Source: Acidobacteriota bacterium
GTDB lineage: Bacteria > Acidobacteriota > Thermoanaerobaculia > Multivoradales > JAHEKO01
Reading direction: 5' to 3'
Assembly (NCBI GenBank): GCA_029263375.1
Contig: JAJCXP010000230.1
Coordinates: forward strand, 1 to 50,457
Length of the DNA stretch: 50,457 nt
Shown here: positions 9,746 through 18,333 of the stretch, one piece after another
Layout: the number at the start of each line of letters is the position of its first letter
Numbering within the stretch: position 1 is the stretch's first letter
Program-made: the position numbers and the translations under genes
The notes under the pieces: generated by a model
Seen by the model: the letters and a program-made list of their open reading frames with translations, nothing else
The model's database searches: none
What the model was told of the DNA's origin: nothing

Positions 9746-11740
9746 CTAGAACTTGACGGCGATGCCGCCGGTAAGCCGCTTGCGCAGGTCGTGCTCGTCG
9801 TACAGCGCACTGTCGGGAGTCGAGCCGCGGCTCAGCTCCATGTTGACGTGCACGGCCCAGTCGGCCGCCAGGTGGTGGAGAATGCTCAAGTCCTGGCTGA
9901 GCATCAGCTGGAGGCGCTGCAGCTCGAGCTGTTTGCCGACCCCGTTCACGGCTGCCGCCGCGTCGTCGAAGCTGCTCAGGTTTACCGCGAGGGGCGTGTT
10001 CACGTAGCCACCGAACGAGAAGCTCGGGATCTGCTCGACGGCCGGAAGGATCGGTTGGCCGGCGAGCGGGTCGAGGTTCTGCTGCAGGTGGTGGAAGGCG
10101 ATGAAGACGCCGGTGGCGGTTCCTTCGAACTGCGTATCGAGCGACGTGACCATGTAGCTCACGCTGTTCTCGTAGTTGGTCTGGTTGCCGCCGACCAGGA
10201 CGCCGCCGCCGCCGGAGGCGACGTTGGACTCGAGCCTGGTCAGGATGTCTGGGGTCAGCCGCCGGGTGAGCTCGAACTGCACTTCAGGCATCGAGTCACC
10301 CGGCACGAAGAAGAGGCTTTCGAGCCGGTCGTAGAAGTCCCGGTCGAAATACATCCTCATCGTGTCGGAGTACTTGCGGTGCACCGCGCCCAGACTCATG
10401 CTCTGGTCCGCGCCCCAGACCCGCGACAGCATCAGCTTGTAGCAGTACTCGGCCGCGGTCTCGCAGGCATCGCCGTCGTTGAAGAACGCCGGCGTGAAAT
10501 CGTTGTAGGAGAAGTCGTTGGTCTGATCGATCCGATGGCTGGCCGAGGTCGACGCACGCCACTTGTCGGTCAGATTGACGATCACGCCGCCCTGAGGGAC
10601 CAGCGACAGGCTGCCGTCCCTGAGAGTCGAGAACAGCCCGTACTCGACCACCACCGCCGGCTTGAGCCGGACGCCGCCACGGCTGAACAGCTCCATCGTC
10701 TCCTGCGGCAGAACCGAGAAGGTGTCGATGGGGGCGACTGCGTACTCGCTCTGAAGATCCCGGTAGCGGAAGCCGGCCTGGATCGTCGCGCGCTGGGTCA
10801 GGGGCGTCGTGTAGGAGCCCTCTACTCGCAGTGCCCGCGAGGAATCGGGGAGGCCGAGGGCGTCGATCGGTCCCTGGTTGTAGAAGTTGTTCTCTTCGGT
10901 GTACTGGGCCTTGATCTCCGAGCGGGAGTCGCGGCCGATCGGCTGCATCCAGCTCACCATGTGATGCTGGAAGTCGATGGAATCGGCGCCGTGATCGAAC
11001 GTCGTCAGCGAGTTGCTGAGCGACGAGAGCTTCAAGCGGGAGCGGTCCGGATTGACCAGGTCGAGAGCCACCTGCTGAGTGCGCCCGGTGGCCGAGTCCT
11101 GACCGAATGCGGTCTCGGGCTCGAGCTGCGAGAAGTTGCCGCTGATTCCTACCAGGAAGTCGCGGAACTTACCCTCGATGTCCAGCTGGCCGCCGGCGAC
11201 GGTCGCCTCACCGTAGTTCAGACTCTCGCGATGTCCGGTGCTCGCCTGCATCTTCGCCGAGAACGGACTGCCAGCCAGATCAGAGTAGGAGCGGATCCCG
11301 AATTCGTTCCCGGCCGCCGCTATCTGGATGTCACGTAGGACGTCGGATGGAATCTTCTCGCGCAGCTCCCAGAAGCTTCCCCGGGAGTCGACGATTTCTG
11401 TGTGCGGGTTCAGCTCGAGATCGAGGAACTGCCGAGCGTCAGCGGCCAGGCGACTGAGCATGACCACCGTCGGCACGAAGCCGGGCTTGAAGGCGATGAT
11501 CTTGTAGAGACCCACCGGCAACGAAGCGAACGAGAATTCGCCCTCGGTACCGGTCGTGACCTTCTCGAGGCTCAGGTCCGCCAGTTGGTAGGCATAGACC
11601 GAGGCGGCTCTGAGAGGTGCGGACTGGCTGCTGACCCTTCCGTCCACGCTCGCGGCTAGGCGCTCGCTGGCCGTGACCGCCGTCGTGCCGACGAGGGCCA
11701 GAACCAAAAGAATGGATGCAGAAATCCGGAGCCTAGACAT
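9746..11740 (-). CDS. TonB-receptor-like outer-membrane protein with carboxypeptidase-regulatory-like domain
   Basis: The protein has about 664 residues. A signal peptide is followed by a CarboxypepD_reg-like beta-sandwich at about 30-105 (VDGRVSSQSAPLRAASVY, then GEFSFASLPVGLYKI). A long beta-rich region of about 500 residues ends in a terminal Phe (GGIAVKF), as in outer-membrane barrels. A classical TonB box and a complete plug are not obvious, so this is a receptor-like barrel rather than a proven TonB-dependent transporter. A GTG at 11779 is in frame, but the ATG at 11740 places the signal peptide at the N-terminus and is preferred. Substrate is unknown. The family is typical of Acidobacteria, where such proteins occur in many copies. 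Confidence 0.75.
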   Translation of the reverse strand: MSRLRISASILLVLALVGTTAVTASERLAASVDGRVSSQSAPLRAASVYAYQLADLSLEKVTTGTEGEFSFASLPVGLYKIIAFKPGFVPTVVMLSRLAADARQFLDLELNPHTEIVDSRGSFWELREKIPSDVLRDIQIAAAGNEFGIRSYSDLAGSPFSAKMQASTGHRESLNYGEATVAGGQLDIEGKFRDFLVGISGNFSQLEPETAFGQDSATGRTQQVALDLVNPDRSRLKLSSLSNSLTTFDHGADSIDFQHHMVSWMQPIGRDSRSEIKAQYTEENNFYNQGPIDALGLPDSSRALRVEGSYTTPLTQRATIQAGFRYRDLQSEYAVAPIDTFSVLPQETMELFSRGGVRLKPAVVVEYGLFSTLRDGSLSLVPQGGVIVNLTDKWRASTSASHRIDQTNDFSYNDFTPAFFNDGDACETAAEYCYKLMLSRVWGADQSMSLGAVHRKYSDTMRMYFDRDFYDRLESLFFVPGDSMPEVQFELTRRLTPDILTRLESNVASGGGGVLVGGNQTNYENSVSYMVTSLDTQFEGTATGVFIAFHHLQQNLDPLAGQPILPAVEQIPSFSFGGYVNTPLAVNLSSFDDAAAAVNGVGKQLELQRLQLMLSQDLSILHHLAADWAVHVNMELSRGSTPDSALYDEHDLRKRLTGGIAVKF

Positions 11741-11905
11741 TACGATTACAGTACGTATCGGCAGTATAGGAAGATGCACCTATCTAGTCAAAAGAAGTTT
11801 GTGCCACGCTGCTCTTTGAAGCACGACCTGTGCCACGTCACTACTGATCTTCTCGCTCTCGATCCCTCACCGGGACACCGGAATTCAGCTTCCCGGCCAT
11901 GAATT

Positions 11906-12685
11906 CTACCAGATTACGGTTTTTCGAGCGCTGGGCTCACCGATTCCGGGGGTTCGGGCGGCCGCGATCGCCGTGATCTCGGCGGCTCCCGCGGCGCGTA
12001 GCGCGGTCGCCGCGGCATCCAGAGTCGCCCCGGTCGTGGTCACGTCGTCGACCAGCAGGATCCGTCGCCCCGCGATCCAGTCTCCCCGCCGTGTCCGGAT
12101 GGCGCCGTGCAGATTGGCGGCTCGCCGGGCGCGCACGAGACCGGTCTGGGCAGGCGTCGCCCGGGCTCTGACCAATACGCGGCGGCACGGAGCACCGAGT
12201 TCCCGGGCCAGGGGGCGCGCGATGCGTTCGGCCTGGTTGTAGCCGCGACCCAGGTGGCGGCGCCAGTGCAGCGGCACCCAGACCACGAGGTCGAGGCCGG
12301 CTAGCTCGGAGCGCAGGCGGTCGGCCATCTCCCGCGCCATCTCCCGCGCCAGGTGGAGGCCGAGAGATTCGAGCCGCTGGAACTTCAAGCCGTAAATCAC
12401 GGCGTCGAGCGGCGGCCGGAAGGCCCACAGCGCGATCAGTCGGTCGTAGGCCCGCGGCCGGCGCCGGCACGACCCGCAGCGGAAACTCGCCGGCAGGTCG
12501 AAGCCGCGCAGTGGCCGACCGCAACCGGCGCAGCGATCGGCGCCGAGGGGCATCAATCTGCCTCGACAGCGAACGCAGAGGCCGAGGGAGTGGCGCCCGC
12601 CGTCGATCAGGCGATCGCACGCCAGGCAGGACAACGGCAGCAGGATCGGCAGGAGCTTCTCGAACAGCAGGTCTGTGACGGTCAA
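11906..12685 (-). CDS. comF: ComF family phosphoribosyltransferase-like protein
   Basis: The 259-residue protein has four CxxC pairs in the N-terminal third (CLAC, CVRC, CAGC, CGSC), forming zinc-binding double-zinc-ribbon modules. A type I phosphoribosyltransferase domain follows, with the PRPP-binding signature ILLVDDVTTTGAT at about 209-221. GYNQAERIARPLA and TPAQTGLVRARRAANL are further ComF signatures. ComF proteins support natural transformation by acting on incoming single-stranded DNA in the cytoplasm; many bacteria carry the gene without other competence genes nearby, as here. The start is TTG after GGATGGA. The last residues (ARKTVIW) extend slightly past the usual end. Confidence 0.93.
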   Translation of the reverse strand: MTVTDLLFEKLLPILLPLSCLACDRLIDGGRHSLGLCVRCRGRLMPLGADRCAGCGRPLRGFDLPASFRCGSCRRRPRAYDRLIALWAFRPPLDAVIYGLKFQRLESLGLHLAREMAREMADRLRSELAGLDLVVWVPLHWRRHLGRGYNQAERIARPLARELGAPCRRVLVRARATPAQTGLVRARRAANLHGAIRTRRGDWIAGRRILLVDDVTTTGATLDAAATALRAAGAAEITAIAAARTPGIGEPSARKTVIW

Positions 12686-12772
12686 GGGGTTCCATCCGTA
12701 TTCTTATTCTTGGGTGACGCGGGTCGATCCGCGACACTCGAGCCGCCCCTGTAGAGACGGAAGGTGGGGCGC

Positions 12773-12778
12773 TATACT
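12773..12778 (+). promoter_or_regulatory. Likely -10 box (TATACT) for the small barrel gene
   Basis: TATACT lies 28 bases before the TTG start at 12806, with only a weak -35 (TGTAGA, 12750-12755, 17-base spacer). A start site near 12785 would give a leader of about 20 bases holding GAGGAG at 12791-12796. This supports the TTG at 12806 over the GTG at 12764, which would lie upstream of the transcript. Confidence 0.5.
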
Positions 12779-12805
12779 GGCGACTTCTCAGAGGAGCTCC
12801 ATCCC

Positions 12806-13375
12806 TTGCTGATCTCGAAACCCGTCCTTCTCGCCCTCGTTGTTGCCGTTGCGCTCGTCGCGCTCCCCGGCGTGGCGTCGGCACAGGCCTCTGCGGCCAC
12901 GAATCACACCTTCAGCGTCAGCCTGATGGGCGGCCTCGGCGGCTCGTTCGACGAAGACGGGCCCGGCTTTGACAACGCGACCCTCCAGGTGGGCGGCTCG
13001 GTGGTCATGGAGGGCAACGTCGAGGTCAGTGTGCGCTTCGGGACGATGGATTTCGGCTCCGACCGAGCGTTGGGTCGGCTCCTCGACGCCGATCTGACCT
13101 ACGCGACGATCGCCGGCGAGTACGGGTTCGGCGAGACCGGCTACGTGTCGACGCTCTTCGTTGGCCTGGGCTTCTACAAGCTCGACGGCATCCATCAGTT
13201 GACCGGCCTGCAGTCGGACGAGACCCGGGTCGGACTGACGCTCGGCGCCACCGGCGAGTTCGACCTGACCGACCGATTCGGCGTCATCGTCGAGTTCGCC
13301 GGGCACTCGCTGCCGAGCGGCGAGGCGCAGTTCTTCGGCAGCGCTCTGATCGGCGTGGTCGGCTACTTCAAATAG
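12806..13375 (+). CDS. Small outer-membrane beta-barrel protein
   Basis: The protein has 189 residues from the TTG start chosen here. A clear signal peptide (LISKPVLLALVVAVALVALP, cleaved after ASA) is followed by about 165 residues of alternating hydrophobic and polar strands. Gly-rich turns occur (MGGLGGSFDEDGPGF), and the last strand ends LIGVVGYFK. Size and pattern resemble the OmpW/OmpA-barrel-like superfamily of eight-stranded proteins. No specific family motif is recognised, so the function is unknown. GAGGAG lies nine bases before the TTG, and a -10 box sits just upstream. An in-frame GTG at 12764 would add a non-signal-like N-terminus. The gene converges on the metallo-hydrolase gene with a 16-base gap. 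Confidence 0.65.
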   Translation: MLISKPVLLALVVAVALVALPGVASAQASAATNHTFSVSLMGGLGGSFDEDGPGFDNATLQVGGSVVMEGNVEVSVRFGTMDFGSDRALGRLLDADLTYATIAGEYGFGETGYVSTLFVGLGFYKLDGIHQLTGLQSDETRVGLTLGATGEFDLTDRFGVIVEFAGHSLPSGEAQFFGSALIGVVGYFK

Positions 13376-13391
13376 CCGATCCGCGAGCTTT

Positions 13392-14378
13392 CTACCGCGC
13401 TCGCCAGGGCGGCGGATCGGCGACCAGTACGGAAAATCGGCCGAAGTCGTACTCTCGGTCGCCGTCGGTGAGCACGTACTCGGCCTCGCCGCCGCGCATC
13501 GCGCGAAACGCGTCCCGGAAGGCGAGCAGTTCGTCGGCCGGCATCGTCGGCTCGTTGTGAGCCGGCAGTACCACGTCGACCGAGTCCGCCAGGCTGGCCA
13601 GGCGCTCGGCAGTGCGCTCGTAGTCGTCGAAGGTGGATCCCGGCAGGTGAGCGTAGAGCGTCGCCGGGTAGAAGGTGTCGCCGGTGAACAGCAGCCGGCG
13701 CCGCCGGTCGAGCAGGCAGAGCGAGTCGGGTGCGTGGCCGGGCGTGAGCAGCACCTCGAGCTCGACGCCACCCAGCGACAGAAGCTGCCCGTCCACGAGT
13801 CGCTGCGAGACCGTGAACGGCCGCGACACGAAGGCGTCTCGGGAAAAACCGGGGGGCGTCTCCTTCCAGATCCAGCCCTCGCTGACGAACTCGGAGACCT
13901 CGTCGTGACCGCGGCCGCGCTCGTGGTCGCGGGTGTATTGGAGGTCGGTGCCGTAGATCGAGTCGAACGCGTGGTTGCCGCCGACGTGGTCGTAGTGGGT
14001 GTGCGAGTTGATCACCACGATCGGCAGATCGGTCAGCTCGCTCACCACGCCCCGCATATCGCCGATGCCGAGTCCGGTGTCGAACAGCAGAGCTCGTTCG
14101 CCGCCGAGGATCAGGTACGAGATCACCTCCTCGAACTGACCCGGCTCGTAGATCGCGAGCACGCCGGGGCGGACCTCGAACACCTCGAACCAGGCGAAGC
14201 TCTGGGCGATCGGCGTCAGCTCGGCCCAGGCGGCGCGCGGTAGGGAGTGCCACCATTCGTCCTTGCCCTGGCCGCGGCCGACCACCTGTTCGTTGTCGGA
14301 AGCGGGGACGGCGGGAGCCGGCGCCCGGTCGCACGCGAGCGTCAGCGCCGTCAGGATGATAGCTACTACCGATCTCAT
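13392..14378 (-). CDS. MBL-fold metallo-hydrolase, probable lipoprotein
   Basis: The 328-residue protein has a short hydrophobic signal with Cys at residue 16 (LTALTLAC), a slightly atypical lipobox. The metallo-beta-lactamase fold is shown by H126-T-H128-Y-D130-H131 (HTHYDHVGG), then TPGHAPDS, FTGDTFY and PAHNEP, which supply the remaining metal ligands. The two-metal site looks complete. Position and signal imply a periplasmic lipid-anchored hydrolase; the substrate cannot be read from sequence. Beta-lactamase, lactonase and glyoxalase-like activities all occur in this fold. The start is ATG. It is divergent from hflX, with about 60 bases between the probable starts. Confidence 0.88.
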   Translation of the reverse strand: MRSVVAIILTALTLACDRAPAPAVPASDNEQVVGRGQGKDEWWHSLPRAAWAELTPIAQSFAWFEVFEVRPGVLAIYEPGQFEEVISYLILGGERALLFDTGLGIGDMRGVVSELTDLPIVVINSHTHYDHVGGNHAFDSIYGTDLQYTRDHERGRGHDEVSEFVSEGWIWKETPPGFSRDAFVSRPFTVSQRLVDGQLLSLGGVELEVLLTPGHAPDSLCLLDRRRRLLFTGDTFYPATLYAHLPGSTFDDYERTAERLASLADSVDVVLPAHNEPTMPADELLAFRDAFRAMRGGEAEYVLTDGDREYDFGRFSVLVADPPPWRAR

Positions 14379-14397
14379 CGCCGCCGATGTTATGCGA

Positions 14398-14415
14398 GCG
14401 CAGCGCCTGCTGCGC
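14398..14415. promoter_or_regulatory. Palindrome next to a -10-like box in the hflX upstream region
   Basis: GCGCAGC-GCCT-GCTGCGC forms a perfect 7-bp stem with a 4-base loop. It abuts TAGTAT at 14416-14421, which resembles a -10 box for hflX. It could be an operator or a structural element in the divergent region; no protein is known to bind it. Confidence 0.35.
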
Positions 14416-14441
14416 TAGTATCGGAGCGGGAACAGCTCGCT

Positions 14442-15557
14442 TTGCATCACACTCCACCGGATCCCGAATCCCTCACACGCCGCGCCTTTCTCGTCGGAGT
14501 CTCACTGCCCGGCCAGCCGGTGTTCGTGGTCGAGGAGCATCTCGACGAGCTCGCCGAGCTCGCGCGGGCGAACGATCTCTCGGTCGCAGGACGCACGCTT
14601 CAGCGGCGCAAGGGGCCCGACGCGCGCACCTTCATCGGCAAGGGCAAGGCGGAGGAGATTGCCACCGCCGCGGGCCACGTCAACGCTGATCTGGTGATCT
14701 TCGACGACGATCTGTCACCGGGGCAGGTCAAGAACCTCGAGAAAATCCTCGACCGCCAGGTCATCGACCGCAGCGCCCTGATCCTCGAGATCTTCGTGCA
14801 GCGTGCGCGCACCAACGAGGCGCGCACGCAGGTCGAGCTGGCGCAGCTCGAGTACCTGCTGCCGCGGCTCACCCGTCGCTGGACCCATCTCTCGCGCCAG
14901 GCCGGCGGCATCGGCGTGCGCGGTGGCGAGGGTGAGAGTCAGCTCGAGGCCGACCGGCGGATGCTGCGCACGCGCATCCAGCAGTTGAAGAGGGACCTGA
15001 AGCGAATCGAGCGCAGCCGCGCCGTGCAGCGCCGTGGTCGCCGCAATGCGCGGGTGGTGGCGCTCGCCGGCTATACCAACGCCGGCAAGTCGACGCTCTT
15101 CAACCAGCTCACCCGCGCCGGCGCCAAGGTCGAGAACAAGCTGTTCGCCACCCTCGACTCGAAGCTGCGCCGTGGAGCGCTCGACCACGATGGGCAGACC
15201 GCGGTGTTCTCGGACACGGTCGGCTTCATCCGCAAGCTGCCGCATCACCTGGTGGCGTCGTTCCGCTCGACGCTCGAGGAGATCACCCACGCCGATGTCG
15301 TCCTGCACGTGGTGGATCGTTCGAACGCGCGCTGGGAGGAGCAGATGGAGATCGCCAACGAGGTGCTCGCCGATCTCGGCGTCGAGCGCGATCGGGTGGT
15401 CACCGTGTTCAACAAGTTCGATCTATTGAACGGCGACCGGCCGGCGGCGGAGGCCGAGGGAGACGGCGCCGCCGCTGTCTGGGTGTCGGCTCTCGACGGC
15501 TCTGGGATCGCCGACCTCCGCCACGAGATTCGCGCGCGGCTCAACGGCGGTGCCTGA
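14442..15557 (+). CDS. hflX: GTPase HflX
   Basis: With the TTG start chosen here the protein has 371 residues, a normal HflX length. The N-terminal HflX domain includes GRTLQRRKGPDARTFIGKGK, then the glycine-rich linker SRQAGGIGVRGGEGESQLE. A coiled linker precedes the G domain: G1 GYTNAGKST, G2 region FATLDSKLR, G3 DTVGF, G4 NKFD, G5 SAL. HflX binds the 50S ribosome and can split stalled ribosomes under stress. The frame stays open upstream to 14247 (GTG), but that part is antisense to the metallo-hydrolase N-terminus and lacks HflX similarity. GGAGCGGGAA precedes the TTG. The stop overlaps the GTG of the next gene by eight bases, implying translational coupling. Confidence 0.93.
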   Translation: MHHTPPDPESLTRRAFLVGVSLPGQPVFVVEEHLDELAELARANDLSVAGRTLQRRKGPDARTFIGKGKAEEIATAAGHVNADLVIFDDDLSPGQVKNLEKILDRQVIDRSALILEIFVQRARTNEARTQVELAQLEYLLPRLTRRWTHLSRQAGGIGVRGGEGESQLEADRRMLRTRIQQLKRDLKRIERSRAVQRRGRRNARVVALAGYTNAGKSTLFNQLTRAGAKVENKLFATLDSKLRRGALDHDGQTAVFSDTVGFIRKLPHHLVASFRSTLEEITHADVVLHVVDRSNARWEEQMEIANEVLADLGVERDRVVTVFNKFDLLNGDRPAAEAEGDGAAAVWVSALDGSGIADLRHEIRARLNGGA

Positions 15558-17625
15558 TCGAGCTCGGGGTCTGAGGATCCTGCTCGTCACGAGCGCGGCG
15601 GCCGTGCTCGTGAGCTGGGCGCTCGCCGTTGCTGGAATCAACGTCCCGAGGCCGCTCGCGCAGGTGGCGGTGCTCACCGCTCTGGGCGCCGCGCTGGCGG
15701 TTGTGATCGTGCGCACCGCGGCCGCGCTGCGTTCGGAAGACCGTGAGCGTCGCCTGGCCGGCTACGCCCTGTTGGCCCTGGTCGGCGTCTCGATCGCCCT
15801 ACGGCTGACCGGCCTCGGCTTCGAGCTGACCGACCACTTCCACAACGACGAGGGGGTCTTTCTCGAGACCGCGCGGGAGATCAACGGCGGCGACCCCCTG
15901 CCCGTGCACTTCCACTATCCGCACCTGCTCTATTACCTGAGCGCCTTGGCACTCTGGATCCAGGGTCTGTTTCCTGCGGTCCTCGGCGGCCTCGGCTCGA
16001 GCCTCCTCGGAGTTGGGTTGGACGGGCTCGACCCCCTGACCCTGCGTCTGCTGGCCGCGAGCCTCGGCGCTCTGACCACGGTGCCGGTGTTCTTCGCCGC
16101 ACGGCGCGCAGCGGGCCTGACGGCGGGCATCCTGGCGGGCGCGCTGATCACGCTGTCGCCGGTCTACAACGAGGTCGCTCACCTGGCGATCAGCGACGTC
16201 CCGGCGGGTTTCTTCGCGGCCCTGACCGTGATGCTGGCGGCGCACCTGCTCGAGCGCGAGAGCCTCTCTGGCTACCTGCTGGCGGGCGTCGCCGCCGGTC
16301 TGGCGGCGGCCAGCAAGTATCCGGCCGGGATGTCGGCGCTGGCGATCGTCGCCGTCTGGACCTACTGGCGCCTCCGTCGGCGCGATCTGAACCCGTTGCT
16401 GGTCTGGTCGGGGCTCGCTTCGATCGCCACCGTGCTGGCGGTGATGCCGGCGCTCTGGCTGCGCTCCGAGTCGGTGGTGGTCGGCCAGGGGGCGCCGGAC
16501 ATCCTGTTCGGATTCCGGCAGTACGCGCAGTACGGCTGGATCGGCGTCGTCAAGGGGAGTAACACCGCCTACTACCTGCGCGGTCTCGCGAGCGGGCTCG
16601 GGCTGCCGGCGCTGGTGGCGGGCCTGGCGGGAATCTTCTTTCTTGCGCCGCGCGAGCGAACGCGGAGCCTCGCCCTGCTGGTCTACCCTGTGCTCTTTCT
16701 GACCCTGCTGATCTCGATGAGCATGGTGGTCAAACGCAACCTCCAGCCGGTGCTGCCCGCAGTCGCCGTCGTCCTCGGGGTCGGCATCAGCGCCTGGCCG
16801 GCAGTCCTGGAGCGGCGTCTTGGCGCCGGCCGTGTCTGGGTCGCGCTGCTGGTGGCGATCTGCCTGGTCCCGCCGGCGGTGCTGTCGGTGGCCTGGGACA
16901 TCAGCCGCGTCCGTCCCGGCACCCGCGAGCTGGCGCTCGAGTGGATCGACGCCAACGTTCCCGAGGGCTCGGGGTTCGTCAAAGAGGCCTACACGCCCCA
17001 GCTCCATGCGCGTCGCTTCGTCTGGCAACAGGTTCGCTATGTCGCCCGTCTCGAGCTCGAGCGGATTCTCGATCCGCGCTGGGACTACCTGCTGCTGGCG
17101 CGCAACGCGCACCAGCGTTTCCTGGATCCGGAGCGCCGCTTCCAGCCGCATCACGAGGTCATCGCCGGTCGCTACGAGCGCCTGTTCGAGCTCGAGCTGG
17201 TGCAGCGCTTCCAGCCGGGAATGCTGCGCTCGGGGCCCGACCTGTTGATCTACCGGCTCGAGCCCGAGGCGATCGAATACGCGACCTCACGCCGCTTCGG
17301 GGTCGCTGATGTGACCTGGTACTCGGATCCCGCCCTGCGGCCGCGGCAACCGCAGGCGCCGGTGAGCTTCACGCGGCGCGGGTTGTCGGTGCTCTTCAAG
17401 CAGCACTTCGAAGCCGGCGACTACCGGGTCCGGGTCAACCCCCAGCCCGCCGGCGTGACCGCCTGGCTCTATCTGGTGACGCGCGATAACGAGGAGGTCG
17501 CGGAGATCGAGCTCGGCCCGGAGTCGACGATCTCGTTGCCGCGTCGCGACAAGTACTTCTTCCGGGTGTTTCTCTCCGCCGGAGGCGAGCTGCGCCACCT
17601 CGTGATCGAGCCGCTCTCAGACTGA
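15550..17625 (+). CDS. GT-C family glycosyltransferase (PMT_2/ArnT-like membrane protein)
   Basis: The 691-residue integral membrane protein has two N-terminal helices, then the signature loop TDHFHNDEGVFLETAREI (about 93-110), whose Asp-Glu pair corresponds to the catalytic acidic site of GT39/PMT_2 enzymes. About ten further helices follow to residue 440. The soluble C-terminal domain of about 240 residues ends with a beta-rich segment. Such enzymes transfer a sugar from a polyprenyl-phosphate donor to a lipid or protein on the outer face of the inner membrane; donor and acceptor are not predictable. The GTG start overlaps hflX by eight bases. Pairing with hflX is not a recognised functional link and may be simple operon packing. 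Confidence 0.83.
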   Translation: MPDRARGLRILLVTSAAAVLVSWALAVAGINVPRPLAQVAVLTALGAALAVVIVRTAAALRSEDRERRLAGYALLALVGVSIALRLTGLGFELTDHFHNDEGVFLETAREINGGDPLPVHFHYPHLLYYLSALALWIQGLFPAVLGGLGSSLLGVGLDGLDPLTLRLLAASLGALTTVPVFFAARRAAGLTAGILAGALITLSPVYNEVAHLAISDVPAGFFAALTVMLAAHLLERESLSGYLLAGVAAGLAAASKYPAGMSALAIVAVWTYWRLRRRDLNPLLVWSGLASIATVLAVMPALWLRSESVVVGQGAPDILFGFRQYAQYGWIGVVKGSNTAYYLRGLASGLGLPALVAGLAGIFFLAPRERTRSLALLVYPVLFLTLLISMSMVVKRNLQPVLPAVAVVLGVGISAWPAVLERRLGAGRVWVALLVAICLVPPAVLSVAWDISRVRPGTRELALEWIDANVPEGSGFVKEAYTPQLHARRFVWQQVRYVARLELERILDPRWDYLLLARNAHQRFLDPERRFQPHHEVIAGRYERLFELELVQRFQPGMLRSGPDLLIYRLEPEAIEYATSRRFGVADVTWYSDPALRPRQPQAPVSFTRRGLSVLFKQHFEAGDYRVRVNPQPAGVTAWLYLVTRDNEEVAEIELGPESTISLPRRDKYFFRVFLSAGGELRHLVIEPLSD

Positions 17626-17657
17626 CTCGGACTCCGGGCTCCCGGGCTCCCGGGGTT

Positions 17658-18311
17658 CTAGGGGTCTTCGTCGCCGTGACGGATCCGGTCGTAAGGCTGC
17701 GTCACCGTCGAGGCGATGTTGCTCAGGTGGGCGCTGATCCGGCGCAGGATGCGGGCGGCCGAAGCGTAGACGATCGCCATGTCCGGGCTGAGATCGCTGT
17801 CGCAGAGGCGCGCGATGTAGGCGCTGAGCTGCGGCTTGACCGCCGCGTGACCGGCGACCACCGCGCTCGCGCCCTCCGCCTCGTCCTTGCGAAACGCGCG
17901 CTCGCAGAGCTCGAAGTTGGGTCGGACGCGGCTCGCCAGCTCCTTGAGCTCGTCGGCCGGTACGCCCTCCCGGGGGCTCTTCGCCAGCGGAATCAGCTCG
18001 CTGAGGCCGCGCGCGAAGTCGCCGATCCGCTCGCCGTCCTGAACGATGCTGACCAGGATAAGGCTCGCCACCAGGTCCTGCTTCGGGTTGACCGTCATGT
18101 GCTCGAGCACCGTGCGCCGGACCATGCGCTCGCTGTTGTCGACCACGTCGTCCATGCTCTCCAGATCCACCTCGAGCGGTTGGTTGTCGAGCAACGAAGC
18201 CAGCGCATGATCGAGCATGCGCGCCGACTGCTGGAGCATGGTGGTCACGTCGCCGAAGGCCGACTCGAGCAGAGTCGAGCTGCTGCCGCTTCCAAAGAGT
18301 TCCTTGAACAT
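17658..18311 (-). CDS. PhoU-domain protein paired with Na/Pi symporter
   Basis: The 217-residue all-helical protein has PhoU-like features: VDLESMDDVVDNSERMVRR in the first helical bundle and a second bundle with SLILVSIVQDGERIGDFARG, where the D-G-E-R-I-G-D segment matches the metal-binding acidic motif of PhoU repeats. It is a cytoplasmic protein, expected to regulate phosphate uptake or signalling. It lies 22 bases downstream of the Na/Pi symporter gene on the same strand; in many bacteria the PhoU domain is fused to that transporter, so the pair looks like the split form. No pstSCAB or phoBR genes are in the window. Confidence 0.85.
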   Translation of the reverse strand: MFKELFGSGSSSTLLESAFGDVTTMLQQSARMLDHALASLLDNQPLEVDLESMDDVVDNSERMVRRTVLEHMTVNPKQDLVASLILVSIVQDGERIGDFARGLSELIPLAKSPREGVPADELKELASRVRPNFELCERAFRKDEAEGASAVVAGHAAVKPQLSAYIARLCDSDLSPDMAIVYASAARILRRISAHLSNIASTVTQPYDRIRHGDEDP

Positions 18312-18333
18312 CGCTTGGGCCTCCAGCTTCCTA

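Noticed and set aside
17634-17655. Triple CCGGGCTC-like repeat between the glycosyltransferase and PhoU-like genes, considered as a CRISPR or array start
   Set aside because: Units are 8 bp with no spacers; more likely part of a bidirectional terminator in a 32-base convergent gap.
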